Below are positions 22,366-33,990 of a stretch of 64,000 bases of DNA, one piece after another; the first letter of the stretch is position 1; the number at the start of each line of letters is the position of its first letter. Location: contig OX457024.1 of assembly GCA_949752745.1 (NCBI GenBank), positions 110,598,219 to 110,662,218 on the forward strand, given 5' to 3'. Made by a program: the position numbers and the translations under genes. The notes below the pieces were generated by a model. It made no database searches and was not told where the DNA came from. It saw only the letters and a list, made by a program, of their open reading frames with translations. This stretch comes from Protula sp. h YS-2021. Taxonomy: Eukaryota > Annelida > Polychaeta > Sabellida > Serpulidae.

Positions 22366-22822
22366 TTATGACATAGAAATGGAAGATATCTACAATGATA
22401 TACAGCAAGCTGCTGATCTGTTCGACACAAGTGAGTATCCGACAGATCATTTCCTACTTTCCAAAGTGAACAAAAAAGTGCTTGGAAAAATAAAGAATGA
22501 GAGGGCAGGCATCCCAATTTAAGAGTTTGTTGGATTCAGACCAAAAATATACAGTTTAATGTGGGAAAGAAAAACATACGGCTAAAGGCATCACTCGAGC
22601 TTGTCAAAGACGCTTGAAAAATATGCAGTAGAGACAGTTTGCTCAACCAAACTCAAACGATGGCTACAGGGCACATTATTCGAAGTCATGACCACCAGTT
22701 TTCTCCCAGAAGTTGAGAAAGTAGCCCTCTCGACATATGACGACAAGCAATACGTGTTGAATGATTGCTATTCCACCTTGGCACATGGACATTACAAGAC
22801 GACGGGAACACGCCGGCCCTAA
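22366..22822 (+). pseudogene. Polymerase B C-terminal part, copy A
   Basis: Resumes after the R2-type LINE with '[21 protein letters not shown]', '[18 protein letters not shown]', 'EFVGFRPKIYSLMW' and the final 'STYDDKQYVLNDCYSTLAHGHY' (22729-22794). This is the usual C-terminal end of Polinton-type polymerase B. A stop after AGIPI (near 22520) and another near 22580 break it; the first is shared with B. Confidence 0.8.
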
Positions 22823-24157
22823 TCCCCGGTCAAATCCTCAGCTATTCAGTGAATAATGAAGTCCGACCTCACTTTGATTGAACGAAAACCTACTAACATC
22901 ACAGTGTTTACAAAGTATGGATAATGTAGTAGTTAGTATAACAACCTAAACATCGGCCAAATTGTGGAACATCCCAACAGAATATCATTACAAACCAAAG
23001 CATTCGCATTTTGTCAGTGCACATTTTTTTAACGTCATTATATTTAAAGATACTTTTTTAAACTTACTTTTTTATATCAGCACTCTTAAGTACTCTTAAT
23101 AGTTTTAATGATTTTATATAGCATTCCAGAAATAGGTATATTATAGCTAAAATTTTTTTGTTGTCGATCGGCCTTGACTTTGTTAATTGAAAAACGTAAG
23201 AACTATTTTGTAAGTACTTACTTAGAATTGCGTCATTAAATCTTAATGGTTAATATCATTGTAGTTCCACACCAGGAAAACTAACTGTTCTGCTCATCCT
23301 CGATTGATCATTTAAAATGTACCAAAACGAGTAAAATGATGTAATACTGTGTATCTTATAAGTCAAAACAGGTTTGGTTTTACTCTGGCTGTGCATTTTT
23401 TAATCGTCGATATGGTATATTTTAAATTTTGGATGTGATCAAAAGCTATTGGTAGTCTTTGTGTGACTCCACAGGTATAATTGCGTAAGTGAACTTCATA
23501 AGCGTACTTCCATATGTGTAACTGAGAAGTGGACTATAAGTGTTGTTTTACCTATTTGATAGCAGCATACGTTATATCCACAGCAATGAAGGCGAATTAC
23601 AATGTCATTATACATACGGTATTTAAATCCATAATGGGCTAAGACAGTTGCAGTCAATAAAAATTAAAAGAAGTTTCAGAAAATGAATTAAAGCTATTGT
23701 AAGTTTTTTTTGTTTATTAATTTAGGTGTTTGTTGCACAAATGACTGCACCTAAAATAGTTTTAGGCAACTCTATATTTTCACCAAGCACAGTTAAAACA
23801 GCATGTTAAAATTAGAATCTTGAGCAAAAATAAAGTATGTTATGGTGTGTGAAGAATGTATGAGTATTCCCGGATGTAAATAAAGCCAATATGTATAGTT
23901 TTTACCACAGCAGTTAAATTGAAACGGTTTAATGTCGTTTTTTCTTCAAATAGCATAGCTTATGTACAGAATGCGATAAATATTGAAAGTTGGTAATTCA
24001 CAATTTTCTTCACAAAAATAATGGAAAATATCCCATTAAGTCATATTTCTATAAGTCTACAAGCTATAAATATTACCATGAGTAACATACCCTTAATATT
24101 TTGAGAATATTTCGGCATATTAAATTCCTTTTTATAAGAAGTGTTTCTGACCATATT
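22823..24157 (+). other. Downstream non-coding block, copy A
   Basis: No gene recognised. Shared with B 59050-60389 at high identity and, for the left 0.8 kb, with inverted copy C (29920-30640). In C this block lies directly downstream of the intact Cys-rich gene, so it is the original 3' flank of that gene. Confidence 0.6.
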
Positions 24158-24559
24158 ATTGGCTAGTGTATCCTTGATTTGATCTCTCATTGCATAAGCC
24201 TCAATCCACATGTCAGAGGAGGTTAAAACATAAACATACGGCTTGTTTCTGGTTGAGATTGTTTATCATTTAAAGAGACCGACTCAACTGGCAGTCTCCT
24301 TAAATATCTCTGCAATAGATTGCAGGAAGACCTTCGTAGACTTTTCTTCTTTAAAAAGATACAAGTTCAAAACTTTAAAGTTCCACATTCTTATGCATTT
24401 CAAAAAATATCTGCTGAATATATATCAGGCCAAAAATATCTGAATCCAGGAGTAAGATTTATCTTCTTATCACAAGGAATCCGAAAAAAGATCTCCACCC
24501 TGAATTTAACATAATGGAAGTTGTTTTTCTTGAAATTATTCAAGAGTTGGGTCCTAGCA

Positions 24560-25490
24560 AAAATATCCACACAACCATCGCCTGCCGCCACATGGAATTC
24601 TGATCATTGAATTTTTTCATCCTGGCCCCCAAGTTGAATGCCAAAGTTAAATTCTGAAAATGCATTGATCCATCTGGCAATTTGGCCTGCAGGTTTTTGA
24701 ATGACACCAACTTCCATAAATACGCATAATCTGTCCTGACAGTGAAATGGTTTCTTTAAAAAAAACAACGCCAAGGCATTATGTGATAGGATATAGACAG
24801 CGATTCCTGTCTATTAAAACAGCAGTTGCGTTCGGCCTTACTTATCCCCTTTGAAGAGTATCCAAGGACGGCCAGGTTACCATCTGATGAAGCAGCAATA
24901 TCTTCAGCACTGCTATCAGTGTCTAAGACACAGTTGTCTTCATCTCTTGGTAACGCAAGAATAGGTGCTTAGATTAACATAAATTTCAGCAATTCGAATG
25001 CATGTTTGCATTCGCGATTCCAGTTAAAAATTGGTTTATTTCTTGCTCGTCTGACTGCCAAACGCAAATTTCGCATATTCCTTTATAAACTTACGACAGT
25101 ATTTGGTTAAATACAAAATTCTCCGAATCTCTTACACACTAAGTGGGCTGGCTAAAAATTCCTCGAATGCATCTTTACAGTATTTGTGTACCCCACATAA
25201 AGCTCTTCTAAAAGCTTGAGTTGTAATCCTACGCTTAGAGGACACAGAAAAGCTAACTCTAGTCTACCCAAGAGCTCTTAAAAAGTAGTCCTAAAAGATT
25301 GGAATGTCACCAAGGAAATCCATATGTATGAGTGCTACACCGTTGAGCACATTCTCCACCATCCATTGAAATGTAGCTGGGGCCTTGGTAAAACCCAAAT
25401 CCATCACATTCCAATTATGATAATACTGAAAAATTTCTTCGTCAGTAAAGTTTGTAATGAAGAACAAGGTCAATGAAAACAATGTTCATG
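24560..25490 (-). pseudogene. Ty3/gypsy retrotransposon relic (RT-RNase H)
   Basis: On the minus strand, in scattered frames: 'MDLGFTKAPATFQWMVENVL' (25410-25351) and 'IHMDFLGDIPIF' (the YLDD box altered to FLGD), then 'YLTKYCRKFIKEYAKFA' (about 25110-25060), RNase H-like 'LDTDSS' and 'YSSKGISKAERNCCF' (about 24930-24820), and near 24640 'ARMKKFNDQNSMWR', equivalent to the usual GKKHxNADALSR end. No LTRs or integrase were found. The copy is strongly decayed. Bases 24158-24559 hold nothing that I recognise. Confidence 0.7.
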
Positions 25491-28200
25491 TTTTTTTATT
25501 TTTGTTGATAAATGTCTTTATTTTGGACGCACCACTAACTTACGTCTGATCTATGGCATTAATTGATCTCATGCTTTGTTAAGATCCATATCGTACTACT
25601 TAAATTGGTATCCAACACTATCACAGAACGATATATGAACATTATTTCATTGGCATTCTTCATCTCGCCTGTATGGAATGTGTAGTAAATTGCAAGTTAA
25701 AAAGAGGAAAAACGTTATGGAATATCCATTGACTTTTAATCGTACCTATCAAATCAAACGTATCCCACAGTTTGTATTTTATTACTCGTAAACGTAATAA
25801 AGGCAGTTTAGAGGAGAAATTGTTGTTTGTGAGCTTAACTTGTGAGATACACAAGAGCAGAAGTATGATTATAAATTCAACGTAACAAATAAAAACTAGG
25901 TCACAGAAATAAAATGTATTTATATGCATGTTGTTTTGATGGGCGTTGAAGTGATTCGAGGTCCGCATTTAGTCATTTGAAGCCTGGTAAAAGGTATTTT
26001 AGGCCCGGGTGTACGATTACCTGAAATGAGATATGAAAGACTTCGCATGTGAAAATAAGGGGTTCCATGGAAAACTACAGCCTTGAAGACTGTAAACCAA
26101 AATGTGGTTTACACATGGACACATGGAAGTGATCGACAACTGTGTGCGTTATGGTACTGCATTAATTTAGGACATTAATTTTGTTTGCGTGGTCGTGTGT
26201 TTTTACGCCTTCAAGTCAGCTTTCGATGAAGTGTGGTCAAAGTCAGTGAAACGATAAATGTTGCCTAGCACACATATCACTTGTGCTGTATTGTGTGCTT
26301 CGAGCTGAGTCAATATTTGGTTATATACACTCTGTGTTTCCATAAATAACCATTTACAGGTGTCGGTTGTTTTCGCCTAATGAAGGTGTTTGTTTCATGA
26401 TAAAAACTGCGTGTTGGGCTTAGTGAAAAATTTTTAAGCCATCAAAATATTTAACTATGACCCATGAAATACCATGCTGCATGCCTCGCATGAATTTGCT
26501 TGCTGTCTTCTATACTATTACCAGTTAAGGTCTATTATGTTTCAGTGAATACATAGATCTTAACACAGATTGTCTTCCGCTTCTGGTTGCAGTTATTGTT
26601 TTTTTTTCACTTATGCTTTGTCGTATTTAAGTGAAAAAGAGATTTCATTTCCAAGTTGAAGTGGGTAAAAATAGTTTTTCGTTGCTTGTTTAGGATCCAC
26701 CTATGATATCTCTTTCTTAGGAGTTGAGGAGTTGGTGGTGTTGGATTTGCTTGTTTTTAATAATTTTGAACTCAAGCTCGGAGTATTAAAACACCAGTCT
26801 TAAGATCTTAAATTAAGAAAGATTTTCTGAGATGGGGTTCTGATCGAGTACGAACAAGTTTCGTCTCTTATCTATAATTTATAATGTTTTATAAATTTAT
26901 TTGTGATTAAGTGTATCACTGCGCATTTAGCTACGCAAAATTAAACCCTAAAACACTAGTTCTTATAGGAGTTCTCTGTCGTCTCTCCTCTAATCTTCCA
27001 TGTTTAAAACTCCATTAGCCCCCCCCCCCTTTGGTGGCAGTCACACTGGCTTGGAAATTCTACGGTAAATGAAAGTAGGCCAAGAAACGAGTTGTTTCTG
27101 TGACAATTGCGTCAGAAGGCGGCTCGCAGATTCTATAGCAATGGATCTAGAATGCTCCCTCAATACAAAAAAAAAGAATAGATTGTAAATAAACACAAAC
27201 TATATTCGGTGGCAAAAACGGCAGCAAAAATGCAGAGACAAATTTAGCCTGTCTCGCGCTTTCTCTAGAATCCTCAATCAGGGAAGATTAATCATCTGTA
27301 GTGTTAATCATCTCCCGCTCCTCTCACATACCACCCCATGATTGCAACCTTAGATCCAAACCTCCATCAAAGAGAGAAAAATGACAAAATGTTGGGTTAT
27401 ATTCTTTAACACTGAACAAAAAGTAAAACAGAATGCATATAGAATTCATTCCAATATTCCAAAGAGAGCAATTGGCAGCGCACATGGGATCCATTTAAAT
27501 TAATCCAAAATTACAATACATAAAATATTTATAAATTTAAAAATGTAAAACAAACTTATTTCTTTGAATTCAGTCTTAAAATTCCATGGTCTTTAAAAAC
27601 CTTTGGAAACATCTCATCTAAAGCAAACAAGTGTGCATTTATCGTGAAAGAATTTACGTTTTCCATTATAATCCTCTTCAATGTTTGCGTGCAATCAGCC
27701 CCTACTGCATCGCGATTAAAGGCTAACAAGGGAAACAAGTTACTGAAAAATTTCCCACGTGCTTCATACGTGTTTGACAAATTGATTTTTGCATCATAGT
27801 GTGATTAGCTAGGACATTACATATTTTGCCTAAATAAGAGGATTTGATAATATTTAATGTATTTAACATTAAATAATATATTTCATCTGAAAAAATTGAA
27901 ACTTTAATAAGTAGACATTTTTTACTCTTTTATCAATTGCACATTTTGAAGCGAGAGTGAATGCATTACCTTCCTTCTCGCTGGTTTGAAGGGAGGGGAA
28001 ATAAAAGGTCGCATCCATGGTATAGTGTGGAAGGGGGGCGTAAATGGTAAACATTACAAACAGATGTTTTTTCCTGATTGCAAAATTGCAAAAAGCAAAA
28101 CTACGGCCACCAGCAGCTATCGAGCTCTGAAATTTGAAAATGTACACAAAAACATTATGTTAACTAAAGAAGCATGGCGTTTTAAGCTAGTCAGTTTATA
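25491..28200. other. No recognisable gene
   Basis: AT-rich, with a poly-C run at 27020-27032. ORFs at 25660-25968, 27556-27780 and 27869-28147 have no recognisable domain. The 27556-27780 minus frame (about 78 residues, ending 'HGILRLNSKK') is compositionally protein-like but lacks a good start or splice site, so I do not call it. Confidence 0.4.
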
Positions 28201-28204
28201 CAAA

Positions 28205-28285
28205 TTAAAAATAGAAAGAAGGACAGAAAGAAAGAAGGAAAAAAAGAAAGAAAAAAAGAAAGAAAGAAAGAAAGAAAGACTGTAG
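28205..28285 (+). repeat. GAAA-rich microsatellite
   Basis: Irregular purine tract of GAAA and GAAAA units ('aaagaaagaaagaaagaaag' at its right end), following a short non-repetitive stretch. Confidence 0.9.
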
Positions 28286-28289
28286 TTTG

Positions 28290-29919
28290 CGTAACAGTAA
28301 ACGTCAGGATTCTTTAGAGCACACATAAATCAATCCACCAAATAAAATCTTTATTAGAACACTTTGCATAACTTGCACATGCAATAACTTTTGATTTTGG
28401 GAAATGCATTTTAGAATCCAGCGTCTAATTTCATTGCTCAGGTAAACAAAAGGCATGTATGTTTTACGATAACATAAAAAAGCAATACGCACAGAGTATT
28501 GCAGAACAGGATTTTCGAATTTTTACTTATAAAATGTTCTGCCTTCGCCCAAATTCAACAACAAACTTGAAATCTGGCGGCATTTCGTAGATAGTTCACT
28601 TATTTTTATGAATATCAGGCCGATATATACTGTAGGACCAAAGAAAGTCCGCATATAAAAACCGTAATGCCTCCAAAACTAATGAATATTTTTTTAAATT
28701 TTTTAGCACCATATTGTAATTCCAAGTTGCAACCATCGTTATTTTTTCATGCGGTTGTGGTTATTTTTTAGGAGTTTGTAGGCATTCAAGCCCGGTACCA
28801 TATTAATCCACATAAGTCAGTACCAGCTCAATGTTGAAAAATCATGAAATTCCACACGTGGTCATCCAATATACAATATAATATATATATATTCATTGCG
28901 ATATCATTTTTTTAGGATCGCTATAGCATCGAATTCAATTGTGAGCCGGACTGTTGGTGTTTTCCTAAAACCAACTTACTAGAATACTTCTACTGAAATT
29001 TAGTACGAGGTAGCATTAGCACGTATGGGCTATGCCATTGTTGATCAAAACGACTGAATTGAACTCTAAGAGCTGGTATTGTTTTCAGGCTAATATTGCA
29101 ACATCAAAAAATAATGTGATAATTATGTTTAAGACGGTTAGAGATCTGACAAGCTAATCTTAGCTCATTTTCGACCCTTTTGGCTCACAAGATGTTACAT
29201 AAGTGATTTCTCGGTGATTATATATGAGGTATTTTGGTGACCTCCTCGGTCATGGTCAAGGTACAAAAACCAGAAGTTCACCATTATATCAAAAATGGTA
29301 GATTCGATTTTGAATTTATCTTGATCATTTGTGCCCAAAAGAGATTGCGCTATATTTACTTCGGTGAACTTCAATTATCTCCAAACAGTTAGACATTTGT
29401 TTTTGACCAAATATATTGTGCCTACTATCATTGCAAGTGGTTGCCGTTTTAATATGTTTAGCGAAATTTGGTCTAACTGCTTATCCGTGATTCACACACC
29501 ATTACACACACATTATTATTGAACATTCTTCTCTTTTTGCTTTAACAGTGTTTGTTAAAATGATAAAATTGTCTAAAACTGATTTTTTTTTTCATATGTG
29601 CATCAATGATTTTCGTGCCTGTATTACTGTTCTGTTGTTTGATAGGGGAGAAAGTATAACGGCCAAGGCAACATACCATTTTGGTTGAAAATAGCATGAT
29701 GATATAAGACTAAGTAGAAAAAGTCAAGTTTTAAAGCAATGAAAATTTTACCCCTTCAGGTCGGGATTTGAATGTGATAACTGTTCAACAGGCTTCCGGC
29801 AGTAAATGTTTCAATATGCATGTTTTACAAATAAAAACACAAAATTAGTTACTATAACGTTTATTAAATTTGATAACTTTTATAAGTTGCAATTATGGAA
29901 ATATTAGGGACATGTTATT
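28290..29919. other. No recognisable gene
   Basis: AT-rich DNA with a short TA run at 28878-28890. The only ORF over 60 codons (29331-29522) has no domain. It may be the diverged left extension of copy C, but I could not align it. Confidence 0.4.
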
Positions 29920-30745
29920 TTGTTATAATCCGAATTGCTATAAGAAACATTGACGTCAACTGTCTAAGCGCATTATGGGGATATGAAGTTCACTTAAACA
30001 GATATACAAAGGGCAGTATGAGAAATAGCTTTGGATCTCATCCATAATTAGAAACATATTATGTCGGCAATAAAAATGCCACTCAGTGCAAAATCACTGT
30101 TTAAGCTCAGAAGATATATCGTATAGCGCCGTTTTGTTCGTTTTTTATATTTTTAATTTAATGATATTATCCAGGATGAGAAACAAAGTTCTTGTAAATT
30201 TTACAAGACCCACAATTATATTAACCATTAAGAGCTAATAAAGCAAATCTAAGCAAGCATAAATTAAATACAAAATTGTTCTTGCGTTTTCCAGTGATCA
30301 TAGTCAAGGCCGGTCGATAAGAAAACTTTCAACTATTAACCTTAGAAAATTTTAAATTTTTATATATGATATGGTTCTTTTTGTGGATAGAGTACTTTAG
30401 AATGCTTATATGTAAAAGTAACTTGAAATATAAAATCGACACTCTATACACTTTATCCTATGGATTAATGACGTGAAAATACGGAGTGGTGTAAAAACAG
30501 AATATGGCTCATAATGTGTTTCTGCTGGGGTATTCCACAATTTTGTCGATATTAAGGTTAATGTACTTAATCGTCAAAACTCTATACACGCTTTCATGAG
30601 GTTTTCTTTGTGTCAAAGTGAGGCCAAACTTCATTATTCATTAAACTGATACCTCCAAAAAAGGGATTCTTGAATTCCATGCCATTTTGGCTAAAACTAT
30701 AAACATCAACAATTTATAGAACAGCTCAAATTAGATTTTAAAAAA

Positions 30746-31141
30746 TTAATTCAATTTGCAATAGTCCCAAGTTGTACCAGATTCGCACCAGGTATATGAC
30801 TCGCCATGATAATCACAGTCCCCACTGCAGCAGTAGTCCCAGGTACCGGCCTCCAAGTAACACCAGTAATAGGGATACCCACTGTAATCACAAAGCTGGC
30901 CTCTCTGGCACGGTAACCGCATGGCTGTTTGGTTCCTTGGGATAATTACTCTTGCTTCCAATTCTAAAAGTTGCTTCTCCTCCATCGGATTGGAGGCGTG
31001 ATGAAGCGGTCGACCACCGTTTCGTCCGCGATTCCTTGCAAGGAGCTCAATATATTCCTCTTTGTAGGGAGAATTTGAGGCCCACAGGGCCACAGTGTAG
31101 AGACAAAGCACTAACAGGAGAATGGTGATCGTGTGGGCCAT
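30746..31141 (-). CDS. Secreted Cys-rich two-repeat peptide (intact)
   Basis: 131 residues. Residues 1-21 are a signal peptide (TITILLLVLCLYTVALWA). 22-77 are a charged, Cys-free pro-region with an Arg-rich patch near 36-44. 78-131 hold eight cysteines: 78, 84, 94, 104, 105, 109, 119 and 128. Two repeats are evident: C84-x9-C94-x9-C104 and C109-x9-C119-x8-C128. Each begins C-D-Y-x-G, has W before the middle Cys, and ends W-D-Y-C. The WC...WDYC ending faintly recalls fibronectin type II domains, but I assign no family. An N-glycosylation site is possible at N70. The layout of secreted precursor plus disulfide-rich tail is typical of defence or signalling peptides; that is inference. The start follows a probable 3' splice site. 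Broken relatives are at 14311 and 58823. Confidence 0.75.
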   Translation of the reverse strand: MAHTITILLLVLCLYTVALWASNSPYKEEYIELLARNRGRNGGRPLHHASNPMEEKQLLELEARVIIPRNQTAMRLPCQRGQLCDYSGYPYYWCYLEAGTWDYCCSGDCDYHGESYTWCESGTTWDYCKLN

Positions 31142-31157
31142 GGCAAACGGGATATCC

Positions 31158-31180
31158 TACTGAAAGAAGCAATAAAAAGT
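31158..31180 (-). other. Probable 3' splice site, copy C
   Basis: On the minus strand a pyrimidine-rich 'ttattgcttctttcag' ends in AG (plus-strand 'ct' at 31160-31161), 18 bases before the ATG at 31139-31141. It is conserved in position with 14306-14307 in copy A. Bases 31180-32350 beyond it match A 13400-14290 inverted and hold no ORF apart from the TA repeat. Confidence 0.5.
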
Positions 31181-31793
31181 GATTAAATAGATGTTAACAT
31201 GTGAATGTGTGCCACGCAATGATAAGAGTGATAAACAAGACACAGTGCAAAAGTTTCCAAGCCAGTTGAATGTAGAATTGTATTTGAAATGAAGCACAGA
31301 GAATTAAAAGAATTATTTATGTACGTTGCAAATTGAGATAAAATTATTTTTTATTTTCCAAATTGAGGCATAAAACATTTACTGACTGGATGGGAGAGGG
31401 GTCAACATAGGACAATGGAACCACCCTTTGATGGACCTATAGTAATAATTCGAAAAAAATGATATTTTAGCTATATTTGATTTTGATAATAAACTATAAA
31501 TAATAATAACTTTAATTTATATTTTAACTCAAGATTTATCTTTTTAATGTACAAGAATTTATATCCACAATTATTTCCGATTAAAAAAACTTACTAAAAC
31601 TGTTGATTAGGTGCTTATATTTACAATATTTAGATAACAATAAAATACATACAGATTGAGTATCCGCTTTTAAACAATGTAATATCTTGAAATTAATGTC
31701 ATCAACTTTAAAAAAGTTTGTTAATGACAACTGAATAAAAATCGCTTAACACCTTAAAATAACTGCAATTTTACAGTCAAACATTTTGCACCG

Positions 31794-31912
<119 letters not shown>

Positions 31913-32349
31913 AAAGAGAGATATTACTGGGTGTGTCATTTCGAAACACACACAGATATAAAGGCCCCGAAAACAGATTTACTTTAGTTCACTTCAATTC
32001 CACCGGTAGCACGGATCTTTCAAGATATATAAATTTCATTTAAAGATTTGTATGAATAAATTAAAGACATGTTTACTATACCTGACTATATTAAACATTT
32101 AAACGTTTCTCTGAATAACTTGACATTTAGCTTACGGAAAAGATGATTTTGCTAATCCTTTAGCGGAATTTATAACAAATTATATCTGATAAAATATAAA
32201 ATATAAATAAAGTTTGTTAGAAATAACTTTTTCAAATAGTACAGCTGTGTCATAAATGAAATTTTTTATCCTAGAAGATAATTTATGAGCTTGACTGATC
32301 AAGATCCGCTCATATGCAACAATATGACAACATTCGTAAAATTTTCTCG

Positions 32350-33394
32350 TGGTACTGTTTTTTAATGATACACTTCACAAATAGTAAAACATTCATAAAG
32401 GTTATCGTAGCATTTATTCAAGTAAATGATACCATCCAACAACCAACAAACTGTTCCAGATTGTCGTTTTCCTGTTGTTCTCTTTGGAGGAATTTGATAA
32501 TGGAAACATAAAAAATTAAAAGTATCGCAATTCGACCACTGCACTAAAATCATACATTGCCGACCTCAAATTATTAACGAGACAGTCCATACTCTAAACA
32601 TTAGCATTTATAGTACTTGTAGCCAAATGCGAAATAAAAGACGCGAAAGGAACAGCAACTGCCTCTGTTTACATATTGAATGCCATTGACTATTGATATA
32701 TTATGTCTTGCCTGTTGGTATTACATATGCATCGCGATGTCCTTGCGTGTACTTGTATGCAGTTCTTTGTTTCAACTCAGTGAGAAAATTTCAATTCCTT
32801 TAATGCTTAGAGTTTTCGCTTACCTGATCCGCATTCTGTGCTTTTCAGGTTGTTAACTTGCCAGAAAATATTTTGGTTTGGTGCGTTTAGTCTTCTCCCG
32901 TTTGTTAAACCGGATACCGTCTTTGCCTTCACTTTATCTTTGCCACTGTCTAAGAGTGTGACGAAACTAAACGTGTGAACTGCGCTTACCTCAAAACGAT
33001 CAAACAACAAACTGATCTTCACTGGTGTTATTCTCGTCTAAATTGGGTAGAGTTCTAACTTGCTTTCAAGGCGCAACCTCGTTATATAACTAAGGCTCTT
33101 CCATCTCTTGTTCTTTGATACACGCAAGGCTTTTCCATCTATTGCTTACTCGAATACTTTGGGCCATTACTCTTTGGTATATGCAACCCAGTAAGCGTTA
33201 CAACGTCTGTCTTATCGACGCATTTTTGTCACGAATAAATCGAAACGCCTATCCAATACGTTTGCCACGGCATTTGATATACATCGATTATGATTCTATA
33301 CAAAACTCGCCTTTTTGGCAAGATTTGTGCAGAAGTCGGATACATGACAAAGAAAAACAACCTATTCATATTAGTACTCACTAAAAACGTAGCC
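32350..33394. other. Copy C middle section
   Basis: 32560-32830 matches B 44700-44945 inverted. 32830-33394 matches nothing in A or B that I can find, and ORFs there (32807-33022, 33115-33384) have no domain. Confidence 0.4.
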
Positions 33395-33990
33395 ATAAAG
33401 GTGTTTTAGAAAATATGTCAAAGTAACGATTTAAATTTAGATGTGAAAGCTGACTTCGTAAATAATGGGATGACACATAAGATGACCAAATGGCTAGAGG
33501 GTACTTGGAAAGCTGTTGTATCTTTGGAATGTTAATTCCTCCACATCCACCACAAAAACACCACCCCACGCCTATGCTGTGTCGCTCTAGAAACATCTCT
33601 CTAAGGCGATGCCCAAACTTCTATTTAACTTCTTGGGAAAGACATTTTATTTAAATTCATATACAAGTAAATTCCAATTTTTATTCAATGTTTGGTCATG
33701 AATCTATCCAACGTTTATCCAACAACACACTTTCACTTTTATTTATTATTTAACGCAGTTGTTCTGTCTCTTCTTTATTACTGTGCCCAAGCCTCTTCAG
33801 CCTATTTTAGCCTACTATGTACTACTGCTATTATTGGAATTGGCTGATTGAACAAGTCAGGCTGTTCCTTTTTTGTGTCAGTGTGACCACGATGCCAGAT
33901 CCAGCATTGCACCGAAGACGTTCATTAAACGTAGGAGAAAGTAGGATTTTCATTTGGGGAATGAACATCGTCTATAGCATGGCACATTCA

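Larger units (their letters stand above)
14646..22845 (+). mobile_element. Polinton-type polymerase B element, copy A
   Basis: Contains a divergent pair of small Cys-rich ORFs (14699-15580), C2H2-like zinc-finger relics (15745-16090) and a protein-primed family B DNA polymerase (16330-18728 plus 22366-22822), split by an R2-type LINE. Copy C has the Cys-rich gene without this block, so it is an insertion relative to C. I find no integrase, FtsK-type ATPase, protease or capsid genes, and no terminal inverted repeats, so this is a partial element or a reduced lineage. Both outer limits are by comparison with B and C. Confidence 0.7.
1..24157 (+). repeat. Segmental duplication, copy A
   Basis: Base 1 matches base 39742 and similarity runs, with interruptions, to 24157 (matching 60389). 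Matching blocks are: 1-5111 with 39742-44505; 9005-9195 with 44510-44697; 11336-12930 with 45112-46720; 12940-14110 with 48905-50080; 14650-16095 with 50160-51970; 16938-18728 with 51978-52280 plus 56271-57784; and 22366-24157 with 57790-60389. A alone holds 5112-9005, the LINE at 9196-11335, the 5' part of a Cys-rich gene, polymerase residues at 16100-16937 and the R2-type LINE at 18729-22365. The left end lies outside the window. A true duplication and two haplotypes joined in assembly are both possible. Confidence 0.9.

Noticed and set aside
14646..22845. Complete Polinton/Maverick element
   Set aside because: No integrase, packaging ATPase, protease, capsid proteins or terminal inverted repeats found, so only a polymerase-containing block is claimed.
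27556..27780. Possible minus-strand exon of about 78 residues
   Set aside because: Needs a non-ATG start, has an in-frame stop just upstream and no convincing splice acceptor; no domain.
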